A stretch of DNA of 64,000 nucleotides from an uncultured Dorea sp. (GCA_947063855.1 CAMSTW010000002.1:41996-105995); one strand, 5' to 3'; positions 25,001 to 34,630 are shown, numbered from the stretch's first letter. Numbers and translations are program-made. The notes: generated from the sequence alone by a model not told the origin.

Positions 25001-26191
25001 ATGGCAGATAAGCAGAAGCGGGAGAACCTATGCAGGAATATCCGTTTACGGATTTTGATACATATACTGGCATGGACGATGATATTTGCCGGAGGATGTG
25101 AGAGACGGCAGGAGGAAGGAAAGGCCGGGCAAGATTTGAAAGAAGCGCCTGAGATTGAGGGGCTTGCCTGCGAGTCGCGGGTTGAACTGGAATACGCCCA
25201 GGGCTTTCAGATCTACCGCTACAGCAAAGGCTGCCGCGTCGTCGACGTGAAGGAGGGGCTCTCCTACCTGGTAGTACCGGACGGAACCGGGATTCCGGAT
25301 CATCTTCCGGACGGGATGGTGGTTCTGCAAAGGCCGATGGACCATATCTATGTAGCCGGTACAGCGACGATGGCCATGTTCCACGCGCTTGAAGGAATTG
25401 ACAAGGTAAGCTTCAGCGCCCTCGAGGCGGACGGCTGGTACGTGGATGAGGCGAAGGAAGCCATGGAGAAGGGCAGGATGAAGTTCGCCGGGAAATACGA
25501 CGAACCGGATTATGAGATGCTGGTGGATGCAGGATGCGACCTTGCGGTGGAATCCCAGATGATCTACCATACGCCAAAGGTAATGGAGATGCTTGAGAGG
25601 ATGGATATCCCGGTATTTATCGACTGTTCCAGTAATGAGGGACATCCTCTTGGCAGGGTGGAATGGATCAAGGTCTATGGAGTATTGCTTGGCAAGGAGG
25701 ACGAGGCGGCAGCGTTCTTCAGGAAGCAGACAGAGATCCTTGAAGAACTGTCGGACAATGCGGATACCGGACAGTCCGTGGTATATTTTTACATCAATTC
25801 CGGCGGGCAGGCGGTTGTAAGGACGGGCACGGATTATATCACGAAGATGATCGAGATCGCAGGCGGACGGTATCCGTTTGAGAGCCTTAAGGACGAGTCC
25901 GGGAGTACAGTGGCGATAACGATGGAAGAATTCTATTCGGTTGCTTCCCGGGCAGATTATCTGATCTATAATGCATCTATAGACAACAGGCTTCGTTCGA
26001 TTGGCGAACTGACCGCCAGGAATGAGATATTAAAAGGCCTAAAGGCTGTGAAGGAAGGAAATGTCTTCTGTACGGATAAGGATTTTTACCAGGCGTCGGA
26101 TATTGCGGCGGAAATGATCCGGGATATCCATATCATGCTGACCAAGGGCGATGAAGACCAGATGACATTTCTATACAGGGTGAGTGAATGA
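25001..26191 (+). CDS. Corrinoid (BtuF-type) ABC transporter substrate-binding lipoprotein
   Basis: The 396-residue exported lipoprotein has a hydrophobic leader and the lipobox FAGGC with Cys33. It is a class III (BtuF/FhuD-like) binding protein: lobe 1 to about residue 220, a connecting helix (VEWIKVYGVLLGKEDEA), then lobe 2 with YFYINSGGQAVVRTG and a C-terminal DIAAEMIRDIH. Its position behind a cobalamin riboswitch, and ahead of matching permease and ATPase genes in a cbi operon, argues for corrinoid rather than siderophore uptake. Its stop overlaps the start of the permease gene by four bases. Confidence 0.85.
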   Translation: MADKQKRENLCRNIRLRILIHILAWTMIFAGGCERRQEEGKAGQDLKEAPEIEGLACESRVELEYAQGFQIYRYSKGCRVVDVKEGLSYLVVPDGTGIPDHLPDGMVVLQRPMDHIYVAGTATMAMFHALEGIDKVSFSALEADGWYVDEAKEAMEKGRMKFAGKYDEPDYEMLVDAGCDLAVESQMIYHTPKVMEMLERMDIPVFIDCSSNEGHPLGRVEWIKVYGVLLGKEDEAAAFFRKQTEILEELSDNADTGQSVVYFYINSGGQAVVRTGTDYITKMIEIAGGRYPFESLKDESGSTVAITMEEFYSVASRADYLIYNASIDNRLRSIGELTARNEILKGLKAVKEGNVFCTDKDFYQASDIAAEMIRDIHIMLTKGDEDQMTFLYRVSE

Positions 26192-27231
26192 CAGAGAGTA
26201 GCTTTCATTATGAGAACTTAAAAAGGCGCGGCCGTTATGCGGCTGTGTTCATCGGGATGATCCTGGCGCTCCTTGTGATGGTTGTGGTCAATATCAATAC
26301 AGGGACCGTGGATATATCGGTGAGGGAGATTATGGGAATCCTGTTCGCGGGAGAGGCAGAAGGAGCGAACGATCAGATTATCTGGCAGATTCGTCTGCCC
26401 CGGATCCTTATGGCGGCAATCCTTGGAGGTGCGCTGTCCCTGTCGGGATTTCTGCTTCAGGTCTTCTTCAATAACCCGATTGCGGGACCGTTTATCCTTG
26501 GCATATCTTCCGGGGCGAAGATGGTAGTGGCTCTGGTGATGATCTTTTCCCTGAGAAGCGCCGGCAGTATGTCTTCTTATGCGCTGATCGGGGCGGCGTT
26601 TACAGGGTCGCTGATATCGGTAAGCTTCGTGCTTCTCGTATCACGGAGGCTTCACGATATGTCGGCGCTTCTGGTTGCCGGAATCATGATCTCCTACATC
26701 TGTTCGGCGGTCACGGAGTTCATCATTACATTTGCGGAGGATACGGATATTGTCAATCTGCACGGCTGGTCCCAGGGGAGTTTCTCGGGGATGAACTGGA
26801 GCAATGTACAGGTCAGTGCGCTGATCGTCGCGGCGGCCTTTTTGTGTACCTTCCTGCTGTCCAAACCTATCGGGGCTTATCAGATGGGAGAGGCCTATGC
26901 GAAGAGCATGGGAGTGAATATCCGGATATTCCGGGTGGTACTGATCCTGCTCTCCAGCGTGTTCTCCGCCTGTGTGACGGCTTTTGCGGGTCCCATATCC
27001 TTTGTAGGGATTGCAGTACCCAGGCTTACGAAGCTTGCCCTTCAGACCTCCCGGCCGCTGATTGTGATTCCGGCGTCCTTCCTGGGCGGGGCCGTGTTCT
27101 GTATGTTCAGCGATCTGGCGGCCCGGATGGCGTTCGCGCCGCTGGAACTTAACATCAGTACGGTGACTTCTGTCCTGGGCGCGCCGGTGGTGATCTGGAT
27201 GCTGGTTCATCGGGAAAAGGAGAAGCAGTGA
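26188..27231 (+). CDS. Corrinoid ABC transporter permease (BtuC/FecCD family)
   Basis: The 347-residue membrane protein of the FecCD family has about ten TMs and family signatures RLPRILMAAILGGALSLSG, FNNPIAGPFILGISSGA, GPISFVGIAVPRL and a C-terminal VIWMLVHREK. It forms the channel of an importer that delivers substrate from the binding lipoprotein to the cytoplasm. The ATG overlaps the stop of the binding-protein gene (ATGA), and the ATPase gene follows after one base, so the three are translationally coupled. Operon position suggests cobalamin/cobinamide as substrate. Confidence 0.9.
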   Translation: MTESSFHYENLKRRGRYAAVFIGMILALLVMVVVNINTGTVDISVREIMGILFAGEAEGANDQIIWQIRLPRILMAAILGGALSLSGFLLQVFFNNPIAGPFILGISSGAKMVVALVMIFSLRSAGSMSSYALIGAAFTGSLISVSFVLLVSRRLHDMSALLVAGIMISYICSAVTEFIITFAEDTDIVNLHGWSQGSFSGMNWSNVQVSALIVAAAFLCTFLLSKPIGAYQMGEAYAKSMGVNIRIFRVVLILLSSVFSACVTAFAGPISFVGIAVPRLTKLALQTSRPLIVIPASFLGGAVFCMFSDLAARMAFAPLELNISTVTSVLGAPVVIWMLVHREKEKQ

Positions 27232-27232
27232 T

Positions 27233-28372
27233 ATGACGGATTATTATTTTCGAACCGAAGATCTCAAGGTGGGTTATGGGGGCAGGGCGCTGCTTGAGAA
27301 TATCCGTATCGGCCTTGGGAAGGGGGAGATCCTGACGCTTGTGGGGCCTAACGGCGCCGGGAAGTCCACGATCTTAAAGAGTATCACAAGGCAGCTTAAG
27401 ATTCTGGGAGGAAGGGTCGTCATCGGTGAGAAGGAACTGTCCAGGCTTACGTATCAGGAGCTTTCCAGAAAGATGGCGGTGGTGCTGACCGACCGGGTGC
27501 GGCCGGAGCTTATGACCTGTCATGATATCGTTGCCACCGGGCGGTATCCCTACACCGGAAGACTTGGGATTCTGAGCCGCGAGGATGAGGCGAAGGTGGA
27601 TCTGGCCATGGAGCTTGTAAAGGCAGGAGAGCTTGGCGGGAGACTCTTCACCGCCTTGAGCGACGGGCAGAAGCAGCGGATTCTTCTTGCGCGGGCAATC
27701 TGCCAGGAACCGGAGATACTGGTGCTGGATGAGCCGACGTCATTTCTTGATATCAAGTATAAGCTGGAGCTTCTGGATATCTTAAGGAGAATGGCGAAGG
27801 AGCAGGAGATTACGGTTGTCATGTCCCTGCATGAGATCGACCTTGCCGGGAAGGTGTCAGATGCGGTGATGCCGGTAAAGGCAGGCTGTGTGTACGATTA
27901 TGGGAGACCGGAGGATATTCTTAAAGAGGAGTTTATCCGGCGTCTGTATGACCTTGATAAGGGAAGCTTCGATCCGGTCTTTGGAAGCATTGAGCTTCCG
28001 CGTCCTGCAGGGGAGCCAGGGACCATGGTCATCTCCGCCTGCGGCAGAGGGATTCCGGTATACCGGAAATTGCAGAAGGAAGGAATTCCTTTTATCGCGG
28101 GAATCCTGTATGAAAATGATATCGACTATCAGCTGGCCAGACATCTTGCAAGCAGGGTGATTATGGAGGAGCCTTTTCAGGAGATCAGCGATCCGGTGTA
28201 TGAGGAAGCAAAGGATGCAATCTCCAAATGCGGGAGGGTAATCTATACGGATATTCCATGGGGAAGCTGTAATGGGCGGCTTCGCGGATTACTCGAGGAA
28301 GTAAAGAGCCGGGATGATATAGAATGTGTGTACTGGAAGCAGGAATTCATGCTTGCGGACAGAGGCTTATAG
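27233..28372 (+). CDS. Corrinoid ABC transporter ATP-binding protein with extra C-terminal domain
   Basis: The 379-residue ATPase has Walker A GPNGAGKST, signature LSDGQKQRILLARA, Walker B ILVLDEPTSFLD and the switch His in MSLHEIDLAG, forming a typical BtuD/FepC-like domain to about residue 245. About 130 further residues follow, including GTMVISACGRGIPVYRKLQ, GILYENDIDYQLA and RVIYTDIPWG. BtuD proteins normally stop near 250 residues. The extension looks like a small soluble alpha/beta domain of unknown role, perhaps regulatory. The last codons are imperfectly duplicated downstream (28338-28440). Confidence 0.88.
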   Translation: MTDYYFRTEDLKVGYGGRALLENIRIGLGKGEILTLVGPNGAGKSTILKSITRQLKILGGRVVIGEKELSRLTYQELSRKMAVVLTDRVRPELMTCHDIVATGRYPYTGRLGILSREDEAKVDLAMELVKAGELGGRLFTALSDGQKQRILLARAICQEPEILVLDEPTSFLDIKYKLELLDILRRMAKEQEITVVMSLHEIDLAGKVSDAVMPVKAGCVYDYGRPEDILKEEFIRRLYDLDKGSFDPVFGSIELPRPAGEPGTMVISACGRGIPVYRKLQKEGIPFIAGILYENDIDYQLARHLASRVIMEEPFQEISDPVYEEAKDAISKCGRVIYTDIPWGSCNGRLRGLLEEVKSRDDIECVYWKQEFMLADRGL

Positions 28373-28440
28373 AGCAGGAATTTAAGCCTGCGGACCAAGG
28401 CTTAAAGATAGAGCAGATATGAGTACTGGAAGCAGGACTT
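28338..28440 (+). repeat. Imperfect tandem duplication over the 3' end of the ABC ATPase gene
   Basis: The segment beginning AGCAGGAATTCATGCTTGCG at 28338 recurs with period 35 at 28373 with several changes. A third partial copy (TACTGGAAGCAGGACTT) lies near 28424-28440. Copies 2 and 3 are beyond the stop codon. Confidence 0.65.
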
Positions 28441-28485
28441 CTGGTGGGAAATGGGAAATAAGATTAGATAACGAGAGGTGCTGCG

Positions 28486-29628
28486 GTGGAGAATGCAAAT
28501 AGCCGGTATGTATGGAAGAATCAGAAAAAGCTGCGGACAGGGTACACGACAGGAAGCTGTGCGGCAGGGGCCGCAAAGGCGGCGGCACGGATGCTGCTTG
28601 GCGGGGAGACGGTAGAGCAGATCAGGCTTCACACGCCCGGAGGGATTACGCTGTATCTGGATGTGGACAGGATTGTGAGAGATTCCGGAGGGGTTACCTG
28701 CGCAATACAGAAAGACAGCGGAGACGATCCGGATGTGACCAATGGAATCTATGTCTATGCGAAGGTCGAGAAGACGGAAGAAGAGGGAATCACGATCAGA
28801 GGCGGAGAAGGGGTAGGAGTCGTGACCAGGAAGGGACTTGAACAGGCTGTCGGCGAGCCGGCGATCAACCGGGTTCCAAGACAGATGATCCGCGAGGCGG
28901 TAGAGGGCGAGCGTCTGTCTTACGGATATGACGACGGGCTTGCGGTTACTGTCTCAATCCCGGAGGGAGTCAGGCTTGCCGGGCAGACCTTCAATCCAAG
29001 GCTTGGGATAGAGGGCGGACTCTCTGTCCTTGGAACCACCGGAATCGTGGAGCCCATGAGTGAGCGGGCGCTGATTGAGACGATCTGCGTGGAGATGACC
29101 ATGCTAAAGGCAGGCGGGCGTGACTTCTGTTATGTAGTGCCGGGGAATTATGGAAGTGATTTTCTCCATGATACACTTGGATATCGGGGAGATGCGGCTG
29201 TGAAATGCAGTAACTATATCGGAGAGACGATTGATGCGGCTGTAAGGCTTGGGATGAGGGGAATCCTGCTGGCAGGCCATGTGGGGAAGCTTGTTAAGGT
29301 TGCGGCAGGAATCATGAACACACATTCACACCAGGCGGACGGAAGGCTGGAGGTTCTGGCGGCACATGCGGCGATGGCCGGGGCCGGGCGGGAACTGGTA
29401 TGCAGGATCATGGGATGTATTACCACCTCCGGGGCGCTGGCGCTGCTTGAAGAAGCGGGAATCCGAAAGCCGGTGATGCACACGGTCATGGAGAAGATGG
29501 AGAAGCATCTCGTGACGCGCGCTGGAGAGAATCTTAAGATCGGAGCGGTCATGTTTGAACCGGAATACGGAATCCTTGGGATGACGGACGGGGCAGAAGA
29601 GTTATTAGAAGAGTTAAAGGGGTACTAG
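28486..29628 (+). CDS. cbiD: Cobalt-precorrin-5B C1-methyltransferase CbiD
   Basis: The 380-residue enzyme methylates C1 of cobalt-precorrin-5B in the anaerobic pathway. Landmarks are LRTGYTTGSCAAGAAKAA near the N-terminus, GGEGVGVVTRKGL, TGIVEPMSE, and the C-terminal-half motif LAGHVGKLVKVAAGIMNTHS. CbiD is specific to the early-cobalt route, which is consistent with CbiK and CbiG in the locus. The start is GTG 28486 after GAGAGG. A 65-base gap separates it from the cbiF start. Confidence 0.94.
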   Translation: MENANSRYVWKNQKKLRTGYTTGSCAAGAAKAAARMLLGGETVEQIRLHTPGGITLYLDVDRIVRDSGGVTCAIQKDSGDDPDVTNGIYVYAKVEKTEEEGITIRGGEGVGVVTRKGLEQAVGEPAINRVPRQMIREAVEGERLSYGYDDGLAVTVSIPEGVRLAGQTFNPRLGIEGGLSVLGTTGIVEPMSERALIETICVEMTMLKAGGRDFCYVVPGNYGSDFLHDTLGYRGDAAVKCSNYIGETIDAAVRLGMRGILLAGHVGKLVKVAAGIMNTHSHQADGRLEVLAAHAAMAGAGRELVCRIMGCITTSGALALLEEAGIRKPVMHTVMEKMEKHLVTRAGENLKIGAVMFEPEYGILGMTDGAEELLEELKGY

Positions 29629-29693
29629 TGTGCTGGTACAGCGTTGCAGAAAGATTGCAAACAGGTAGTTTAAAAAGAAAGAGGGAAGAGGTA

Positions 29694-30452
29694 ATGGTAC
29701 ATTTTGTAGGAGCGGGACCGGGGGCTGTGGATCTGATCACGGTGCGGGGACTAAGGCTTCTTAAAGAGGCGGATGTAATCGTATATGCGGGGTCGCTGGT
29801 GAACCCGCAGCTGCTGGGGAGCCGCAGGGAAGGCTGTGAGGTCCATAACAGTGCGTATATGACGCTGGAAGAAGTGATCGAAGTCATGGCAGATGCCTGG
29901 AGGAAGGGAAGAAAGGTGGTACGGCTTCACACAGGCGACCCGGCCATCTATGGTGCAATCAAGGAACAGATGGATGCGCTTGACCGGGAGGGAATCCCAT
30001 ATGAGGTCTGTCCGGGAGTCAGTTCCTTTTGCGCGGCGGCCGCGGCCTTAAAGGAAGAATATACGCTTCCGGAGGTCTCGCAGTCTGTAATCATCACCCG
30101 GATGGCAGGAAGGACGCCCGTGCCAAAGCGTGAGACGGTCAGAAGCTTTGCCGCGCATCAGGCGACGATGGTCATTTTCCTGAGTACAGGACTGTTAAGA
30201 GAACTTTCAAAAGAGCTTATCGAAGGCGGATATCCGGAAGATACGCCGGCGGCGGTTGTCTATAAGGCGACCTGGCCGGAAGAAAAGGTATGCCGGTGTA
30301 CGGTCGGGGCGCTGGCGGATACGGCAGAAGCAGAAGGGATCACGAAGACGGCGCTTATCATCGTCGGCAGATTCCTTGACGGAGACTATCAGCGTTCCAG
30401 GCTGTACGACCCGGCGTTTACGACAGAATTCCGGAAGGGAAGCGAGGACTGA
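29694..30452 (+). CDS. cbiF: Cobalt-precorrin-4 C11-methyltransferase CbiF
   Basis: The 252-residue SAM-dependent tetrapyrrole methylase has the family start VHFVGAGPGAVDLITVRG, a central HTGDPAIYGA loop and PGVSSFCAAAAAL. TLPEVSQSVIITRMAGRTPVP is diagnostic for CbiF/CobM. It methylates C11 of cobalt-precorrin-4. ATG 29694 follows GGAAGAGG and gives the usual N-terminus; an in-frame upstream start at 29628 would overlap the cbiD stop and is unlikely. Confidence 0.94.
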   Translation: MVHFVGAGPGAVDLITVRGLRLLKEADVIVYAGSLVNPQLLGSRREGCEVHNSAYMTLEEVIEVMADAWRKGRKVVRLHTGDPAIYGAIKEQMDALDREGIPYEVCPGVSSFCAAAAALKEEYTLPEVSQSVIITRMAGRTPVPKRETVRSFAAHQATMVIFLSTGLLRELSKELIEGGYPEDTPAAVVYKATWPEEKVCRCTVGALADTAEAEGITKTALIIVGRFLDGDYQRSRLYDPAFTTEFRKGSED

Positions 30453-30570
30453 GGCTGAGACTTAGGTGAAAGCATTTGGGCAGGCACAGTGAGAGGCGGA
30501 AGGCGCCGGATTAGGAGAGAAGATGAAGGCCGAAACCAGGTAAGAAGATAAAAGAAACAGGGAGAATCAG

Positions 30571-31326
30571 ATGGGTAAGGTATATGCAGTGGGAATCGGT
30601 CCCGGGGATGCGGGCCAGATGACCGGGGAAGCAAGGCAGGTCATAGCAGACTGTGATGTGATCATCGGCTATACCGTGTATGTGGATCTGGTCAGGAAGG
30701 AACTACAGGACAGGGAATTACAGGATAAGGAATTTATCACCACCCCCATGACACAGGAGGTTAAGCGCTGCCGGATGGCGTTTGAGCAGGCGCAGGGCGG
30801 GAAGAAGACGGCTATGGTCTGCAGCGGAGACGCAGGGGTCTATGGCATGGCGGGACTGCTCTGCGAGCTGGCGGAGGATTACCCGGAAGTGGAGGTGGAG
30901 GTGGTGCCCGGCATTACGGCGGCTCTTAGCGGCGCGGCGGTACTGGGGGCTCCGCTGATTCATGATTTTGCAGTCGTGAGTTTGAGCGACCTTCTGACTC
31001 CGTGGGAGAAGATCAGGAAACGGCTGCATGCGGCCGCGGAGGCGGATTTCTGTATCTGTCTCTACAATCCTTCCAGCAGGAAGCGGAAGGATTATCTTAA
31101 GAAGGCGTGCGAGATCATGCTGGAACATAAGGCGGCAGATACGGTCTGCGGGACAGTCTGCAATATCGGCAGAGAAGGAGAATGCAGCAGACTCTGTACA
31201 CTGGAAGAGCTTAAGGACGTAAAAGCCGATATGTTCACGACGGTGTTCGTGGGGAACAGCCAGACCAGGATTGTGAACGGCAGGATGGTCACGCCCAGAG
31301 GATACCGGAATGTGGAAGACAGATGA
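30571..31326 (+). CDS. cbiH: Cobalt-precorrin-3 C17-methyltransferase CbiH
   Basis: The 251-residue SAM-dependent methylase performs C17 methylation and ring contraction. It opens VYAVGIGPGDAGQMTGEA and contains GYTVYVDLV, CSGDAGVYGMAGLL, VPGITAALSGAAVLGAPL and LYNPSSRKRKDYL, all typical of CbiH/CobJ. A small duplication encodes LQDRELQDKEF near residues 46-57. The 118-base gap after cbiF contains no gene. The stop is followed by 51 bases before cbiET. Confidence 0.93.
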   Translation: MGKVYAVGIGPGDAGQMTGEARQVIADCDVIIGYTVYVDLVRKELQDRELQDKEFITTPMTQEVKRCRMAFEQAQGGKKTAMVCSGDAGVYGMAGLLCELAEDYPEVEVEVVPGITAALSGAAVLGAPLIHDFAVVSLSDLLTPWEKIRKRLHAAAEADFCICLYNPSSRKRKDYLKKACEIMLEHKAADTVCGTVCNIGREGECSRLCTLEELKDVKADMFTTVFVGNSQTRIVNGRMVTPRGYRNVEDR

Positions 31327-31377
31327 GGAAGAAAAGGATGCCATACACAGGGAAATGAATGGAAAGGCAGACGAGAG

Positions 31378-32850
31378 ATGGATGTCATGGATGAGAAAAT
31401 GAATGGAACAGGGAATGAGATGGCGGACAACCTGAGATATGACAAAGCAGACGATACGGCAGATAGGACAGGCGATACGGCAGATAAGACAGACGATACG
31501 GCAGATAAGACAGGCGATACGGCAGACGGATGGAAGAAGGCAACAGGCAGCAGGGAAGAAGGCAACAGGCAGCAGGTAAGTCTGGTGGGAATAGGTATGG
31601 GGGCAGCCGGAACACTCACGGAAGAAGCGCGCCGGGTAATCAGCGAATGTGACTGTCTGATCGGGGCAGGGCGGATGCTGGAAGCCGTCTGTGCGGACAA
31701 AAGCGCGGATAAAAGCGATGTACAAAAGTGCGGATTAAAGCCTTCGGCTAAAGAGGAGGAGAATCACGGGACGGGCGCCAGAGAGCAGGCAATATACTGC
31801 GCCTATGAACCGGAGCGTATCCGGGAGATCCTCACCGCGCATCCGGAATACCGGAAGACAGCGGTCCTATATTCCGGAGACATCGGATTCTACAGCGGCG
31901 CCAGAGAGCTTCGCAGGGTGCTTGCGGACTGCTGTGAAGTAAGAGGGATTCCCGGTATCTCGTCGGTGGTGTATCTTGCGGCGAGGCTTGGTATCTCCTG
32001 GGAGGACGCCAGGCTTACCAGTATCCACGGAAGGAACCGGCCCTATATCCATATTCTGGCAAGGCACAGGAAGACATTCCTGCTCTTTGGAGGAAATGGT
32101 CTGGCGGAGGAATTCTGCAGCCGGATTAGGGAATACGGTCTGACCGGACTTCGGATCTGGATTGGCAGGAACCTTTCTTATAAGGAAGAAAGCATCGTCT
32201 GCCGAACAGGAGCAGACATACAGCCGGAGGATCTTAAGGGACTTTCGGCGCTGTATGTTGAGAATCCGTCGCCCTTGCCGCAAGGCGTCCAGATCCGGGA
32301 CGATGCGTTTATCCGGGGAAATGTACCCATGACCAAGGAGGAGGTCCGCTTCGTCAGCCTTGCCAGTCTTGCACTGTCAGGAGAGTGCGTGTTCTACGAC
32401 ATCGGGGCGGGCACAGGTTCCATTGCCGTCACAGCGGCGGCGCTGCATGAGAACGCGCAGGTGTATGCCGTCGAGAGAAAGACGGAAGCGGTAGAACTGA
32501 TCCGGCAGAACAAACGGAAATTCTGTGTGGATCAGTTAGAGATCATAGAGGGAACCGCGCCGGAAGCCCTGCAGGATCTGAAGCCCCCCACCCACGTATT
32601 TATCGGAGGCAGTTCGGGGAATCTGGAAGGGATCCTGAACTGTATAAGAGGGAAGAATCCTTCGGCAAAGGTAGTCCTGAATGCGATCACGCTTGAAACG
32701 GTGAAGGAAGTGCTTCTGGCGGAAGAGAAGGGGCTTCTCAGGGAAGTGGAGATGATTCAGGCAGGTTTCTCGAGGGCGAAGAAGATTGCGGGGTATCATA
32801 TGATGACGGCGCAGAATCCGATCTACATTATTACTGCCGGTATGGCATGA
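31378..32850 (+). CDS. cbiET: Cobalt-precorrin-7 C5/C15-methyltransferase-decarboxylase CbiET with repeat-bearing N-terminus
   Basis: The 490-residue fusion has an N-terminal CbiE methylase (from about residue 66, VSLVGIGMGAAGTLTEEA; later YSGDIGFYSGARELRR and PGISSVVYLAARLGISW) and a C-terminal CbiT part (from about 310, FYDIGAGTGSIAVTAA; VFIGGSSGNLEGIL). Together they methylate C5 and C15 and decarboxylate the C12 acetate. Ahead of CbiE is a non-conserved hydrophilic 60-residue extension containing a 7-residue tandem repeat (DTADKTG type). ATG 31378 has a GGAAAGG site ten bases upstream, so the extension is probably translated. Confidence 0.92.
   Translation: MDVMDEKMNGTGNEMADNLRYDKADDTADRTGDTADKTDDTADKTGDTADGWKKATGSREEGNRQQVSLVGIGMGAAGTLTEEARRVISECDCLIGAGRMLEAVCADKSADKSDVQKCGLKPSAKEEENHGTGAREQAIYCAYEPERIREILTAHPEYRKTAVLYSGDIGFYSGARELRRVLADCCEVRGIPGISSVVYLAARLGISWEDARLTSIHGRNRPYIHILARHRKTFLLFGGNGLAEEFCSRIREYGLTGLRIWIGRNLSYKEESIVCRTGADIQPEDLKGLSALYVENPSPLPQGVQIRDDAFIRGNVPMTKEEVRFVSLASLALSGECVFYDIGAGTGSIAVTAAALHENAQVYAVERKTEAVELIRQNKRKFCVDQLEIIEGTAPEALQDLKPPTHVFIGGSSGNLEGILNCIRGKNPSAKVVLNAITLETVKEVLLAEEKGLLREVEMIQAGFSRAKKIAGYHMMTAQNPIYIITAGMA
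31453..31527 (+). repeat. 21-bp coding tandem repeat in cbiET
   Basis: The units encode DTADRTG, DTADKTD, DTADKTG and a partial DTAD at residues 26-50 of CbiET. The copies are nearly identical at DNA level and lie outside the catalytic domains. Confidence 0.85.
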
Positions 32851-32970
32851 AAAATTACTGTCCATACGGTTGAAATGTCGTTCAAGGGACGGAAGTTTTA
32901 AGATGCCCTTCCTAACACAGACTGGACAACACTCCGGCGGGGGAACCAGCAGATACAGAAAGGCAATACC

Positions 32971-34578
32971 ATGAAAATTCCAGGAATTATGATTGCCGCG
33001 CCCATGAGCGGATGCGGGAAGACGACCGTTGCCTGCGGTCTGATGCAGGTGTTGAAGAGCAGGGGATATAAGATTGCCGGGGCGAAGTGCGGACCGGACT
33101 ATATAGACCCGATGTTTCACCGGGAGGTGCTGGGGATTGACTCCCAGAATCTAGATCTGTTCTTCTGTGAGCAGGAGGTCATGAAGAGACTCTTTGAGGA
33201 ACATGCGAAGGAAGCGGACGTGGCGGTGATCGAAGGGGTGATGGGATATTACGACGGGATGGCGCTTGACAGCGGGAAGGCAAGTTCTTATGAGACGGCG
33301 AAGGCTCTTCATATACCGGTGATTCTTGTAGTGAACTGCAAAGGCGCCGCGCTGTCTGTCCTTGCTTTGCTGAAAGGCTTCCTTACATTCCGGGAGGATC
33401 ATCAGATAGAAGGAATCATCCTGAACCGCACTTCGAAGGCGGTATATCCAAGGATGAAGAAGATGATTGAACAGGGACTTCTGGATATGGGATATCCGGT
33501 TCCGGTCGTGGGATACGTTCCGGATCACCCGGCCTTTCAGATAGAGAGCAGGCATCTGGGGCTTGTTACGCCGGAGGAACTTCAGAACTTGCAGGAAAGA
33601 TTTGCGAAGATCGGGCAGGTATTGGAAGAGACGGCAGATGTGGGAGCGCTCCTGCGAATCGCAGGAGCGGCAGATAAAATGGGTCCTGCAAAGACATTGC
33701 CGGAGACATCGAAAGGCATGCCGGGGGCAGAGAGGGCGACGCCTGAGACGTCGGAAAGTACGCCGGGGGCAGAGAGAGTGATGCCGGAGACATCGAAAGG
33801 CATGCCGGGAACAGAGAGAGCGATACCGGAAACATCGAAAGGCATGCCAGGGGCAGAAAGAACTATGCCGGAGACATCTGAAAGAATGCCGGAAAGAGCA
33901 GAGCAAGCCCGCATTCTGAACAGGCCGCGCCTGGCAGTCGCCCGGGATCCTGCGTTTGGATTCTATTATAAGGACAACCTAAGACTTCTTGAGAAGCTTG
34001 GCTGTGAGCTTGTTCCGTTCAGTCCGCTTGCAGATGAAAAGCTGCCGGATGATATCAGCGGCCTGTTGCTGGGGGGAGGATATCCGGAACTGTATGCAAG
34101 GGAATTGTCTGAAAATATCCGGCTTAAAAGGCAGATCAGGACGCTGCTTGATAAGGGACTTCCCTGCCACGCCGAGTGCGGCGGCTTCATGTACTTACAT
34201 GAGACGATGGAAGGCATGGATGGAGAGGAATATGAGATGGCCGGTTTCATAGAAGGCGCTGCTGTCCGTAAAGACCGTCTGGTACGGTTTGGCTATATTG
34301 AGATCGAAGGAGTACGAGACGGAGCGTATCTGGATCAGGGAGAGGTCTTGAGGGGGCACGAATTCCATTATTGGGACAGCGCCAATAACGGAGCGGACTG
34401 CACCGCCAGAAAACCGGGGCGGGATATTACATGGAACTGTATTCACATGAAGGGAAATGTATTTGCCGGATTTCCGCATATACATTATTACTCGAACGTC
34501 CGGTTTGCGCAGAGATTCGTGGAGAGAATGAAGGAGTATACACGCTGTAATAACAGGCGGGATACAGAGAAGGGGTAG
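32971..34578 (+). CDS. cbiA: Cobyrinate a,c-diamide synthase CbiA with repeat linker
   Basis: The 535-residue ATP- and glutamine-dependent amidase has an N-terminal dethiobiotin-synthetase-like domain with P-loop APMSGCGKTT, GPDYIDPMFH and VIEGVMGYYDG. The C-terminal class I glutaminase has GGGYPELYA and the nucleophile Cys in HAECGGFMYL, ending with GFPHIHYYS. It amidates the a and c side chains of cobyrinate. The interdomain linker is expanded by five copies of a 14-residue repeat at 243-312, absent from ordinary CbiA (about 450-460 residues). Catalytic residues are intact. Confidence 0.93.
   Translation: MKIPGIMIAAPMSGCGKTTVACGLMQVLKSRGYKIAGAKCGPDYIDPMFHREVLGIDSQNLDLFFCEQEVMKRLFEEHAKEADVAVIEGVMGYYDGMALDSGKASSYETAKALHIPVILVVNCKGAALSVLALLKGFLTFREDHQIEGIILNRTSKAVYPRMKKMIEQGLLDMGYPVPVVGYVPDHPAFQIESRHLGLVTPEELQNLQERFAKIGQVLEETADVGALLRIAGAADKMGPAKTLPETSKGMPGAERATPETSESTPGAERVMPETSKGMPGTERAIPETSKGMPGAERTMPETSERMPERAEQARILNRPRLAVARDPAFGFYYKDNLRLLEKLGCELVPFSPLADEKLPDDISGLLLGGGYPELYARELSENIRLKRQIRTLLDKGLPCHAECGGFMYLHETMEGMDGEEYEMAGFIEGAAVRKDRLVRFGYIEIEGVRDGAYLDQGEVLRGHEFHYWDSANNGADCTARKPGRDITWNCIHMKGNVFAGFPHIHYYSNVRFAQRFVERMKEYTRCNNRRDTEKG
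33697..33906 (+). repeat. 42-bp coding tandem repeat in cbiA (5 copies)
   Basis: Five consecutive 14-codon units (consensus MPETSKGMPGAERA) occupy exactly 33697-33738, 33739-33780, 33781-33822, 33823-33864 and 33865-33906. The last is diverged. They sit between the synthetase and glutaminase domains. Confidence 0.95.
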
Positions 34579-34630
34579 AACGCTGCCGCGCAGAAAGCGG
34601 TTTTCATACACTCGTGAGAAAGGAATACAT

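Noticed and set aside
33697..33906. Regular repeats that could suggest a CRISPR array
   Set aside because: The 42-bp units are contiguous, in frame and encode a peptide repeat within cbiA; there are no spacers and no cas genes.
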